Assembly (NCBI GenBank): GCA_002714195.1
Contig: PAWK01000072.1
Span: 1,815 to 16,749 of the forward strand
Length of the DNA stretch: 14,935 bases
DNA from: Gammaproteobacteria bacterium
GTDB lineage: Bacteria; Pseudomonadota; Gammaproteobacteria; Pseudomonadales; Pseudohongiellaceae
Direction of reading: 5' to 3'
A program made the position numbers and the translations under genes. Of this stretch, positions 7,379 to 14,935 are shown piece by piece; the stretch's first letter is position 1; each line of letters begins with the position of its first letter. The notes beneath the pieces were generated by a model. That model was not told where the DNA came from and did no database searches. It saw only the letters and a program-made list of their open reading frames with translations.

Positions 7379-8780
7379 AATTGTTGAAGCACCACCAAAT
7401 GTAGTAGGAGAACTGAAAACTCTTATGAAAATTGGATACACGTTAGAAACTTCTATCGCCGATATTATCGATAATTCAATTGCGGCTAAATCAAAAAAGA
7501 TAGAAATAGAAATACCATATAGCACAGAAGATGGAGAACCTTTTATTTCTATAAAAGATGATGGAAAAGGCATGACCCAAGAAGAATTAATATCCAATAT
7601 GGTCATCGGATGTAAGGATCCAGATGATGAAAGAGAGCCTGGAGATCTTGGACGATTTGGATCAGGAATGAAAACCGCTAGCTTTTCTCAAGCAAAGAAA
7701 TTAACTGTGATCACAAAAGCAAAAGGTAAAAAGTTATGTGGTGCGATTTGGGATATCGATAGAATTATCAAAGATAATAAATGGAATTTAGAGGTTTTAT
7801 CAACAAAAGAAATATTGGAAATTAAGCATCTTAATCTGTCTAACAAGGATGAATCAGGGACTCAAATTATTTGGCAAAAATTGGAAAGATATTCACAAGA
7901 AAAAGATCAAAAAAATAATGGTGTCGCAAGAATCTTAACTGACGATATAAATAAGGTAAAAGATAGTATTTCACTTTTATTTCACCGTTATATTAAGGTC
8001 GAAAAAGACGATAAAAACGATAAAAAGTGCAAAATTAAACAAATCAAAGTATTTATGAATGATGTTCCAATTGAAGCCACCGATCCTTACATGAGAGATT
8101 TTGATGGCCACGAGGAGGATGAAATAAGACAGCTATTTATGTCAGAAGGAACAATAAATGTAAAAATTCATAATATACCTCATCCATCGAAATTAACTGC
8201 TGAACAAAAAAGAAAGGTTGGTGGTGAGAAAGGCTATAACACTGGGCAAGGTTTCTACATTTACCGAGATAAAAGGTTAATGATACCAGGAGATTGGCTC
8301 GGTACCCACGCCGCCGGTATACTTGGTAATAGAGCGAGAGTAAGAGTCGATATTCCTTCCACAATGGACCATGTTTATGGAACCGATGTTAAGAAAGCTG
8401 ATTTTCAGTTTCCTCTAGCATTCAGACAGCATCTCTCTAGATTAGGCAAAGTAGCAAAGGAAGTCGGTAAACGTGACTATGTCAGGCGAGGCAGGAATTC
8501 AATTGATGCAAATACAGTTTGGAAAATCATCCAGAATCAAGATGAAGATACGGTTTCATATAGAGTAAAATCTGATAATGATGAAGTGCGAGGCATCATG
8601 CAAAGATTGGATAAAGAAGGTCGAAGTAGATTAGCGAAGTTTTTTATTCAACTTGGAAATGAGTTGCCATTGGATAACATACTTTTTTTCATGGCGAATG
8701 ATAGAGACAAGATCACAGAATATAATGATTGGGAAGAGTTACTCAAAGAGAGCCTGCAAAGAGAGCCTGAATCCAATTAA
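7371..8780 (+). CDS. MORC-type GHKL ATPase
   Basis: A 469-residue protein with a full GHKL ATP-binding fold of the prokaryotic MORC branch: N-box IADIIDNSIAAK (29-40, N35), G1 DDGKGM (63-68), the G2 lid DLGRFGSGMKTASFS (92-106, typical of MORC) and G3 GTQIIW (163-168). An S5-type domain follows with FMNDVPIEATDPYM (228-241), GFYIYRDKRLMIPGDWLG (294-311), and a KKADF segment (341-345) whose lysine probably contacts the ATP phosphate. The C-terminal ~100 residues are helical and unassigned. GHKL/MORC ATPases close around DNA as ATP-driven dimers. The GTG start at 7371 is chosen because the first in-frame ATG (residue 19) would remove conserved sequence; AGAGGA (7354-7359) lies 11 bases upstream. 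In related clusters it sits with Z1, PD-(D/E)XK and AIPR genes, as here. Confidence 0.9.
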   Translation: MSKIVEAPPNVVGELKTLMKIGYTLETSIADIIDNSIAAKSKKIEIEIPYSTEDGEPFISIKDDGKGMTQEELISNMVIGCKDPDDEREPGDLGRFGSGMKTASFSQAKKLTVITKAKGKKLCGAIWDIDRIIKDNKWNLEVLSTKEILEIKHLNLSNKDESGTQIIWQKLERYSQEKDQKNNGVARILTDDINKVKDSISLLFHRYIKVEKDDKNDKKCKIKQIKVFMNDVPIEATDPYMRDFDGHEEDEIRQLFMSEGTINVKIHNIPHPSKLTAEQKRKVGGEKGYNTGQGFYIYRDKRLMIPGDWLGTHAAGILGNRARVRVDIPSTMDHVYGTDVKKADFQFPLAFRQHLSRLGKVAKEVGKRDYVRRGRNSIDANTVWKIIQNQDEDTVSYRVKSDNDEVRGIMQRLDKEGRSRLAKFFIQLGNELPLDNILFFMANDRDKITEYNDWEELLKESLQREPESN

Positions 8781-8790
8781 AGACATGAAA

Positions 8791-8795
8791 AAGGA
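8791..8795 (+). promoter_or_regulatory. Shine-Dalgarno site of the Z1-domain gene
   Basis: AAGGA lies nine bases before the ATG at 8805, in the 24-base gap after the MORC gene. It supports 8805 as the start and gives this gene its own ribosome entry rather than reliance on coupling. Confidence 0.65.
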
Positions 8796-8804
8796 TCATT
8801 AATT

Positions 8805-11732
8805 ATGGATAAAAAAGTAATGATAGAAAAGTTGATCTGGTTGTGTAGTCAAGAACTAAGATTATACAAAGAATCAGGCACGTCGATTGAAAGAAAAGTT
8901 ATTTTGGAAACAATTGACGATGCAATTAAAAGGGCTGATGAGAACATTAGTGATTTTGATGGATCAACGCTGACCGAAGAGGATATTGGTGATATAGAAT
9001 TTGAATTAGAGTCCCGATTTTCTGTCAGCATCGGTTCGCAAACAATCATTATTTCTGATCCAGGAATTGATAGAGGTTGGCTGAATTCAATTACAGATCC
9101 AGAAAGAACTGAATTTGTCAGGCATAAGGATTATGAAGATTTTCTTCACAGTATTGGAAGAGAATACGATGTAGTTAATGAGAACACCAAAATCATTGAT
9201 CAGATTCTTGACCTAAGTGGTGATCCACTCCGAGAAGGGTCATGGGAAACACGCGGACTTGTCATGGGAAATGTTCAATCGGGTAAAACCCAAAATTATA
9301 TTGGTTTGATCAATAAGGCAGCAGATTTGGGTTATCAAGCCATTATTATTTTAGGCGGCCATATGAATGAGCTTAGGAATCAGACGCAATTCAGAGTTGA
9401 TCAGGGTTTTGTAGGTCAAGATACAAGAAAAACAAACGCAACAACGATAGGAGTTGGTATTGACAGAGACTTCACAAAATATGGCTCACATCAATTCACA
9501 AAGGGAGAGAATGATTTTTCAAGAACCATAGCCAATCGTGTTGCCTTTGATCTCAATGGCATTTCTTTTCCTGCTGTTTTTGTAGTCAAGAAAAATACAA
9601 GTATTTTGGAGAGTCTTTACACATGGATTAAAGAGAAGCATATGCTGAGTCCTGAGGACGGAAGGCTGCTCGATAAGCCTCTTTTATTTATTGATGATGA
9701 GGCAGATTATGCATCTGTGAATACATTGTCTGAGCAACAAGCCAATGAAGATAGGAAGGTTACGAAGACGAACCAATTGATCAGAGATATTCTTGGCCTA
9801 TTTAAGAGAAATACCTATATCGGTTATACAGCAACGCCTTTTGCCAATATATTCATTGATCCAGAAAATGACAATGACATGCTTTCTCATAATCTCTACC
9901 CAAAAGACTTTATGGTTAAGGTTCCAACGCCTCTTGCCTATCACGGGCAAGATTTTTTCTTTGGAGATCACTCTGGTGTTCCAGACCATGTATCCCCTTT
10001 GATCAATATCAACGTCACTGATCATGAACTAAAGTTGCTTCCAATCGCAGGACAAAAGAAGGACATGGCTGAAGATTTAATGCATGAGCTGTCCGCAGAT
10101 CTAAAAGAAGCGATTAGGGTATTTTTTATTGCTACTGCTATTAGGTTTTTTAGAGGTGCAGATAAGCAACATCACACCATGATCATTAATATCTCGCACC
10201 TTGCAGATGTTCAAAATAAACTAAGAGCTCTCACAGAGCCCTATATAAATGAAATCATTGGTGGAATTAAGGCAACAGAGAGGCAGGATCCAGTCAGAGC
10301 CTGCAAGCATCCTGAGGTCAGAGATCTCCATGAAACTTTTGAAAAGATTTACCCTCATCTAGATGAGCAATGGGAGGACCTCTTTCCACAACTTCAATTT
10401 GTAGCCAACAAAATTGGCCTAAAAGCAATTAACAGTCATCCGGATAGTCAAGATAATCTTGATTATGAAACCTTTAGTGAGACAGGAGTAGTAGCGATTG
10501 TTATAGGAGGAATAAAGCTCTCAAGAGGCATGACGTTAGAAGGGCTCTCGGTCACTTATTTTGCCAGAAGCTCTAAAATGTATGACACGCTCATGCAAAT
10601 GTGTAGATGGTTTGGTTATAGAAAAGGCTATGATGATTTATGCCGAGTTTATCTAACCTCTGATACCATCGATTGGTATTCACATATCGCAGAAGCAATA
10701 GATGAGCTGTATGAAGAGCTGCACTTAATGAATCGTTCAAATAAAACTCCAAGTGATTTCGGTCTTAAAGTTAGGGATCATCCCAGTTCACTAATTGTAA
10801 CAGCAAAAACAAAAATGAGATCGGCTACAGAAAGTACCCATTCTGTGAGTTTATGGGGACAGAGGCAAAGACGCTTCAGATGGGATGCAAATGATGAAGA
10901 ATCATTCAAAAGAGGTTTCAATGTAACCGAAAGATTTATCACTAAGCTTAAAGATGACGAGTCGATAGAAAATAATCATGTACCGAACAAGGATGAAATA
11001 AAAATCTTTAAAAATGTAAAGCATAGCGATGTGATCAAATACATTGAAGACATGAATATGATAGAAGATGAGATTGGTGACATAGGACTTATTTCACACA
11101 TCAATGAAATTAGCAGTTTGGTTGATAAGGACTTTCAGGTTGCTTTCAGAACTCTCTCGAAACCATCTAGCGACTGGTTTTTGAATGAGATGAGTGAGGA
11201 GGGGATAGAATTTAAGCAGGAATATGAATTTGCTGGAGAAAAAATCATAGTCCCATCCAGAACGGTAGAAAAAATTAATAATATCTATAAGGCGCCAAGA
11301 ACTGAAATGGGCCAAGGCGGCGATGAATCATGGTTTTTATCTCCCGATGAGATAGCAAGAATAAAAGAAGAAATAATGAACAGAACAGGAAAACAGCCTG
11401 ACAATAAGCATTATTTGAGATCAATTGAAAGAGACTTCCCGGTTTTGATTATTTATCCTTTTAACCTTATTTTAATGGATCCATATAAGCAACCTGCTGC
11501 ACAGAGAATAAAAGGAGAATACTCTCTCAAAAGCATCAGCAATAAACCTATGTTTGGATATGCGATTTCATTCCCAATCGACGACCCTGAATTGCTCAAT
11601 ATAGATCCCACAGCGTTAAGAGCAAAGGTAAATAAAAGCAAGAGGGTTTATATGGTTGGTCAAGTATATCGCCAGTTGCAAATGTTCGGCGATATAGATT
11701 GTGAAGAAGATGAAGAGGATGCGTATGAGTGA
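8805..11732 (+). CDS. Z1-domain superfamily-II-like ATPase
   Basis: A 975-residue protein with P-loop motifs in Z1-family order: Walker A GNVQSGKTQNY (155-165, K161/T162), Walker B LLFIDDEADYAS (293-304), motif III YTATPFANIF (341-350), and the Z1 hallmark GGIKLSRGMTLEGLSVTYF (568-586) leading to QMCRWFGYR (598-606), equivalent to helicase motif VI with its arginine fingers. About 145 N-terminal residues and about 330 C-terminal residues flank the core without a recognised fold; the C-terminus is very acidic (CEEDEEDAYE). Z1 proteins are predicted DNA-translocating or remodelling ATPases of MORC/REase/AIPR systems, though often labelled 'endonuclease' in databases; I see no nuclease motif here. 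The stop overlaps the next start (ATGAGTGA). Length and motifs suggest an intact, functional gene. Confidence 0.93.
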   Translation: MDKKVMIEKLIWLCSQELRLYKESGTSIERKVILETIDDAIKRADENISDFDGSTLTEEDIGDIEFELESRFSVSIGSQTIIISDPGIDRGWLNSITDPERTEFVRHKDYEDFLHSIGREYDVVNENTKIIDQILDLSGDPLREGSWETRGLVMGNVQSGKTQNYIGLINKAADLGYQAIIILGGHMNELRNQTQFRVDQGFVGQDTRKTNATTIGVGIDRDFTKYGSHQFTKGENDFSRTIANRVAFDLNGISFPAVFVVKKNTSILESLYTWIKEKHMLSPEDGRLLDKPLLFIDDEADYASVNTLSEQQANEDRKVTKTNQLIRDILGLFKRNTYIGYTATPFANIFIDPENDNDMLSHNLYPKDFMVKVPTPLAYHGQDFFFGDHSGVPDHVSPLININVTDHELKLLPIAGQKKDMAEDLMHELSADLKEAIRVFFIATAIRFFRGADKQHHTMIINISHLADVQNKLRALTEPYINEIIGGIKATERQDPVRACKHPEVRDLHETFEKIYPHLDEQWEDLFPQLQFVANKIGLKAINSHPDSQDNLDYETFSETGVVAIVIGGIKLSRGMTLEGLSVTYFARSSKMYDTLMQMCRWFGYRKGYDDLCRVYLTSDTIDWYSHIAEAIDELYEELHLMNRSNKTPSDFGLKVRDHPSSLIVTAKTKMRSATESTHSVSLWGQRQRRFRWDANDEESFKRGFNVTERFITKLKDDESIENNHVPNKDEIKIFKNVKHSDVIKYIEDMNMIEDEIGDIGLISHINEISSLVDKDFQVAFRTLSKPSSDWFLNEMSEEGIEFKQEYEFAGEKIIVPSRTVEKINNIYKAPRTEMGQGGDESWFLSPDEIARIKEEIMNRTGKQPDNKHYLRSIERDFPVLIIYPFNLILMDPYKQPAAQRIKGEYSLKSISNKPMFGYAISFPIDDPELLNIDPTALRAKVNKSKRVYMVGQVYRQLQMFGDIDCEEDEEDAYE
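11714..11719 (+). promoter_or_regulatory. Shine-Dalgarno fixing the PD-(D/E)XK gene start
   Basis: AGAGGA ends five bases before ATG 11725, inside the last codons of the Z1 gene. This favours 11725 over the longer in-frame starts GTG 11701, ATG 11710 and ATG 11719, which have no comparable site. The site doubles as acidic codons of the Z1 C-terminus. Confidence 0.6.
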
Positions 11733-12690
11733 TTTCAGAAATGATCCTTGGGAGCATATAAATGAGCCCATATACCCAGATGTACAAAGGCTATTTCGAC
11801 AAGATGATCGTTTTTGGGTCTCAGTAAATGAGAAGAATGAAAAATTATTTGTGATCAATGTCCCCTTGAGAATCAATGAAGAGATTCCAACAAATTTAAA
11901 TGTGATCGAAGTAGATATTGTCGAATTTGACGCTGGAAACACTCGATTCCTCTGCATATTGAAAGATGATAGCTTGTTAGAAATTTTCACTCTAATGATT
12001 CAGGATATTGCATACAAATGCAAAGATTTCTCGGATTCAGAAGTTATCAATAAGGCGATTGATAGATTATTCACAGAGTGGACACAATTATTAAAGCCAT
12101 CGCGAGCTGGAATTGGTAGATCAAGACAAATTGGACTCTGGGGAGAACTGTTTATTTTGAATGAAAAAATAAAGCAAGCCTACCCAGTCTCAGAGGCCAT
12201 AAATTTCTGGATAGGACCAGAAAACAAGAAACAAGACTTTACAGTTAATAATCTAGCTCTTGAAGTTAAAACTACGTTAGCCGGTTCGAGTCCATCAATA
12301 AAAATTACCTCACTTGAGCAACTGGAAAAGATCACAGATAAGCTTTTTTTGATTCAATTATTTATTAATCAAGCAAGCAGTGAAGATGCAGACTCAATGA
12401 GCCTTCAGGATATTTATGATCAAATTTGGAATTCAATCGATGAAAATGATCCAAATACAAAAACTAATTTTATGCTGAAGGCCGGAAAAATTATGAATAA
12501 GGCGAAAAAATCTGAGAAAAATGAAAAATTTTTACACCAATCATATGATCTTTATAACGTCGATGATTTATTTCCATCTATATCTTCATCAAACTTACCC
12601 GATCCAATTCGAAATGTGAAATATGAAATCGACGCATCAAAAATTAGGCATTTACTCTCTTCAGAAAAATTAGAAGACATTCTGACGTAG
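11725..12690 (+). CDS. PD-(D/E)XK nuclease-like protein (DUF4420-type)
   Basis: 321 residues from the preferred ATG. The nuclease signature is SRQIGLWGELFIL (133-145, E141), then KKQDF (168-172, D171) and LALEVKTT (177-184, with E180-V-K182), giving the E...D...ExK arrangement of the PD-(D/E)XK restriction-endonuclease fold. This matches the 'PD-(D/E)XK motif protein' family that accompanies Z1 and AIPR genes. All catalytic residues appear present, so DNA cleavage is plausible. The N-terminal ~125 residues and C-terminal ~110 residues are unassigned and may mediate complex formation. The gene overlaps the Z1 gene by 8 bases, consistent with a tightly associated complex in which the Z1 ATPase positions or drives the nuclease. 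Substrate specificity cannot be read from the sequence. Confidence 0.87.
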   Translation: MSDFRNDPWEHINEPIYPDVQRLFRQDDRFWVSVNEKNEKLFVINVPLRINEEIPTNLNVIEVDIVEFDAGNTRFLCILKDDSLLEIFTLMIQDIAYKCKDFSDSEVINKAIDRLFTEWTQLLKPSRAGIGRSRQIGLWGELFILNEKIKQAYPVSEAINFWIGPENKKQDFTVNNLALEVKTTLAGSSPSIKITSLEQLEKITDKLFLIQLFINQASSEDADSMSLQDIYDQIWNSIDENDPNTKTNFMLKAGKIMNKAKKSEKNEKFLHQSYDLYNVDDLFPSISSSNLPDPIRNVKYEIDASKIRHLLSSEKLEDILT

Positions 12691-12709
12691 GATAGTTAGC
12701 TAGAAAAGC

Positions 12710-14845
12710 ATGAGTGAATTAATAGAATACCACCAACAATTACTAGATCAGTCAAATATCAGTGCTGAAGCAAATGGTTCAATACCTGCATGGGAGTTCT
12801 ACTCTTTCGCAACTTCTCTTCTTGCTGATGAAGGAATTATTGATGATATTTCTGAAAAGGGCAGTTTTCATCATTACAATCCTAACTATGGCACAAAACT
12901 TGATGGTTGGGGATGGAATGAATTAGAAAAAACATTGTATGGAATTGCAGTTAATTTCAATGAAGACCCGAAGAAAATTAAGCCCATTAACAAATCAGAC
13001 TTAGAGAAGATAGGGAAACGAGTTGCCAAGTTATTTAATTCAATTGATAACGAAAACTTTAGAAATAGCATTGGATATGATGATGCAGCAAGGTTGGATG
13101 AAATAAGAGAGCATTTTGAGCATGCGATCAAATTTAGGATTGTGATCCTTACTAATCAGCAAACCACTGCAAGAATGAAAAACACAGGATTTTCAATTGA
13201 AAATATCCTAGATAAAAAAACAAGAATCGAGGTCTGGGATATTGAAAAAATTATGTCATTGGATCTTGGCGGGACTGATTCTGCACCAGTTGAGATAGAT
13301 TTTGTTGAACTCTTTGGATCTGGCATTGAAGCCTTACAGGCAGATGTAAATCCCAACGTCAAATCCTATTTGTGCGTACTTCCTGGAGAATATCTTTCCA
13401 AGATCTATGACATATACGGTCAAAGAATACTTCAAAGCAATGTCAGAAGTTTCTTAAATTTTACAATGGGCACAAACAAAGGCATGAGGAATACATTGCT
13501 TTTAGAACCTGAAAAGTTTTTTTCATACAATAACGGCCTCACTGTCACTGCATCGCATCATAAGATAAAGAAAGAGGGCGGGAAGCTTCTTATTACTGAT
13601 TTGCATAACATGCAAATTGTGAATGGTGGGCAAACAACTGGTGCGATCTACTTTTCCCCGCAAGATAAGGGCGGACCAAGATCAGATGGAAAGAATTATC
13701 TATGGAAGGACATTGATCTCAGTAAAGTTTTTGTCCAGATGAAACTGACAATTATTGATGATGAAGAGCAATCTCCAGTTATGACTCAGAACATATCAAG
13801 ATACTCAAATACTCAAACAAAGGTAAACGAGGATGATTTGATCTCAAATGAGCCACTTCACTTAAGAATTGAGAAAATATCAAGAAAAACATATGTCAGG
13901 CCTGATGATGGAGTTCCAACAAAATGGTTCTATGAAAGATCGAGAGGTCAGTACAACGTTTTATTGCGTAGACAAAAGACCGATGCAAAGAAGAGGACAT
14001 TTCAACAGGAATATCCAAAAAAGCAGCTTTTTAAAAAAACAGATATGATGAAGTACGAAAATACATGGCGAATGAACCCACATAGTGTCGTCAAAGGGCC
14101 GACTTTTAATTCAAAATCTTTAAACCCATTATTGAAAAAACAATGGGAAAATAATGATAACGACTTCAGGGAGCCTTTTTTTTATGACCTGATTTCCAAA
14201 GCGATTCTTTTTAAGGATCTGGACGATGCACTTGGAAGTTGGCTGAGGAAAAATCAATTAACAGGTCACAAAGCGCAAACTATAACATACTCGATTGCTT
14301 ATTTAAGACGATTGCTAATATTGAATAATCAAAGCATTAATTTAAAAAGAATCTATGACAATCAAAGCGTATCAGATGGACTGTTATCTGAAATGCTTAA
14401 GTTGGCTATTCATGTCAGAGAGACTCTTATGGATGAAGCTATTAAGGCAGGTGTTGGTAATGCAGATACCTTTGCAAAGAGAAAACAATGCTGGGATACA
14501 ATCAGAAACATGCCATATGATCTTTCTATATCAGACGAAGATTTATTAAATATGCAACAAATTGAGGATAATGAACATGAAAAAGATCAATTAGCTTCAG
14601 CAGGAAAGCATATCGATATAATTACCCAAGTCTTTGACATCAATCAAAATGAATGGGTGGAACTGTCAGATTATTTGCAAAATGAGGAAAATCTTCCTTA
14701 TGACCATAAAAAAGTTCAGATAGTGCAAAAGTGCATTCTAATGCATCAAACGCAAGGTGTGAAAGCCGTAACAGAGAAGCAGGCAAAAGTAGCTTTAGAG
14801 ATTCTAGAAGATGCAATTAAAAAAGATTTTAATTATGTCAGGTGA
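12710..14845 (+). CDS. AIPR-family (abortive infection phage resistance) protein
   Basis: 711 residues. The AIPR core is unmistakable: ILQSNVRSFLNFTMG (240-254), EKFFSYNNGLTVTA (268-281) and MQIVNGGQTTGA (301-312), followed by VFVQMKLTII (about 335-345) and TQNISRYSNTQTKVNEDD (about 361-378). The N-terminal ~230 residues may form a separate domain, including KFRIVILTN (141-149) and RIEVWDIEKI (172-181), reminiscent of a degraded restriction-endonuclease-like fold, but I see no convincing catalytic set. The C-terminal third is helical. AIPR proteins are linked to phage resistance and recur beside Z1 and MORC genes; their molecular activity is not settled. ATG 12710 is 19 bases after the nuclease gene, with only a weak AGAAAA ahead of it. 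Family is certain; role as effector or DNA-binding subunit is inferred. Confidence 0.92.
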   Translation: MSELIEYHQQLLDQSNISAEANGSIPAWEFYSFATSLLADEGIIDDISEKGSFHHYNPNYGTKLDGWGWNELEKTLYGIAVNFNEDPKKIKPINKSDLEKIGKRVAKLFNSIDNENFRNSIGYDDAARLDEIREHFEHAIKFRIVILTNQQTTARMKNTGFSIENILDKKTRIEVWDIEKIMSLDLGGTDSAPVEIDFVELFGSGIEALQADVNPNVKSYLCVLPGEYLSKIYDIYGQRILQSNVRSFLNFTMGTNKGMRNTLLLEPEKFFSYNNGLTVTASHHKIKKEGGKLLITDLHNMQIVNGGQTTGAIYFSPQDKGGPRSDGKNYLWKDIDLSKVFVQMKLTIIDDEEQSPVMTQNISRYSNTQTKVNEDDLISNEPLHLRIEKISRKTYVRPDDGVPTKWFYERSRGQYNVLLRRQKTDAKKRTFQQEYPKKQLFKKTDMMKYENTWRMNPHSVVKGPTFNSKSLNPLLKKQWENNDNDFREPFFYDLISKAILFKDLDDALGSWLRKNQLTGHKAQTITYSIAYLRRLLILNNQSINLKRIYDNQSVSDGLLSEMLKLAIHVRETLMDEAIKAGVGNADTFAKRKQCWDTIRNMPYDLSISDEDLLNMQQIEDNEHEKDQLASAGKHIDIITQVFDINQNEWVELSDYLQNEENLPYDHKKVQIVQKCILMHQTQGVKAVTEKQAKVALEILEDAIKKDFNYVR

Positions 14846-14875
14846 TTCATGTGCCATTTAGGGTAATCTAATTTA

Positions 14876-14935
14876 ATGACAAAGTTAGGGGATCTTTTAA
14901 CAAAAAGGCAAAAAGATGAGCTTTATGAGTCTTTA
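14876..14935 (+). CDS. Start of a further reading frame, cut by window edge
   Basis: An ATG at 14876, 30 bases after the AIPR stop and about 12 bases after AGGG (14860-14863), opens 20 codons to the right edge without a stop (beginning MTKLGDLLTKRQKDELYESL). The spacing and strand fit continuation of the operon. Too little is visible to identify it. In related clusters a DNA methyltransferase, Vsr-like nuclease or helicase often stands beside AIPR, but nothing in these residues points to any of them. Confidence 0.5.
   Translation, partial: MTKLGDLLTKRQKDELYESL

Noticed and set aside
11701..11724. Upstream GTG/ATG starts for the PD-(D/E)XK protein
   Set aside because: AGAGGA is ideally spaced for ATG 11725; the extra residues would be a lysine/arginine/methionine run read out of frame from the acidic Z1 tail.
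8805..11732. Z1 protein as an endonuclease
   Set aside because: Databases often use that label, but only P-loop ATPase motifs are visible; the nuclease-like motif is in the following gene.
11616..11990. 124-residue minus-strand open frame
   Set aside because: Antisense to the end of the Z1 gene and the start of the nuclease gene, with low-complexity serine/phenylalanine runs and no ribosome site or motif.
1..14935. CRISPR array, transposase, integrase, tRNA or attachment site
   Set aside because: No regularly spaced repeats, no transposase or integrase motifs, no tRNA-like fold and no flanking direct repeats could be found by eye.

Overview
The window is AT-rich bacterial DNA (roughly 37-38% G+C by eye), densely packed with protein genes and without any tRNA, rRNA, insertion sequence or CRISPR array that I can see. 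The species cannot be named from it. Shine-Dalgarno sites, ATG/GTG starts and overlapping genes fit a bacterial accessory (defence-island-like) region, and the gene content points to a large conflict or anti-phage locus.

Layout: (1) Positions 1-782, minus strand: an HTH-WYL transcriptional regulator, cut by the left edge. (2) 783-852: a 70-base divergent control region with a good sigma70-type promoter and an imperfect palindrome between its -35 and -10. (3) 853-6892, plus strand: a five-gene run made of a MoxR-type AAA+ ATPase, a DUF2201-type protein (metallopeptidase-like HEVLH domain plus a vWA domain with a full MIDAS), and three large proteins of unknown function; the third carries a DUF4116-like repeat. 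(4) 6893-6988: the largest gap in the plus-strand run. (5) 6989-14845, plus strand: a TerB-like protein, a MORC-type GHKL ATPase, a Z1-domain P-loop ATPase, a PD-(D/E)XK nuclease-like protein and an AIPR-family protein. (6) From 14876 a further reading frame begins and runs off the right edge.

MORC + Z1 + PD-(D/E)XK + AIPR is a recurrent gene set that comparative genomics has predicted to be a restriction-like anti-phage system, usually accompanied by a DNA methyltransferase and often a Vsr-like nuclease. No methyltransferase is visible here. Instead the set is preceded by a TerB-like gene coupled to the MORC gene and by a complete MoxR/vWA chaperone-like module with three unrecognised partners. 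A reasonable model, which is inference, is a single WYL-controlled operon. In it the MoxR/vWA module (ATP-driven remodelling, possible proteolysis) and TerB act as sensors or regulators of a MORC/Z1/nuclease/AIPR effector complex acting on DNA. The alternative is two neighbouring defence systems, with the boundary at the 6893-6988 gap.
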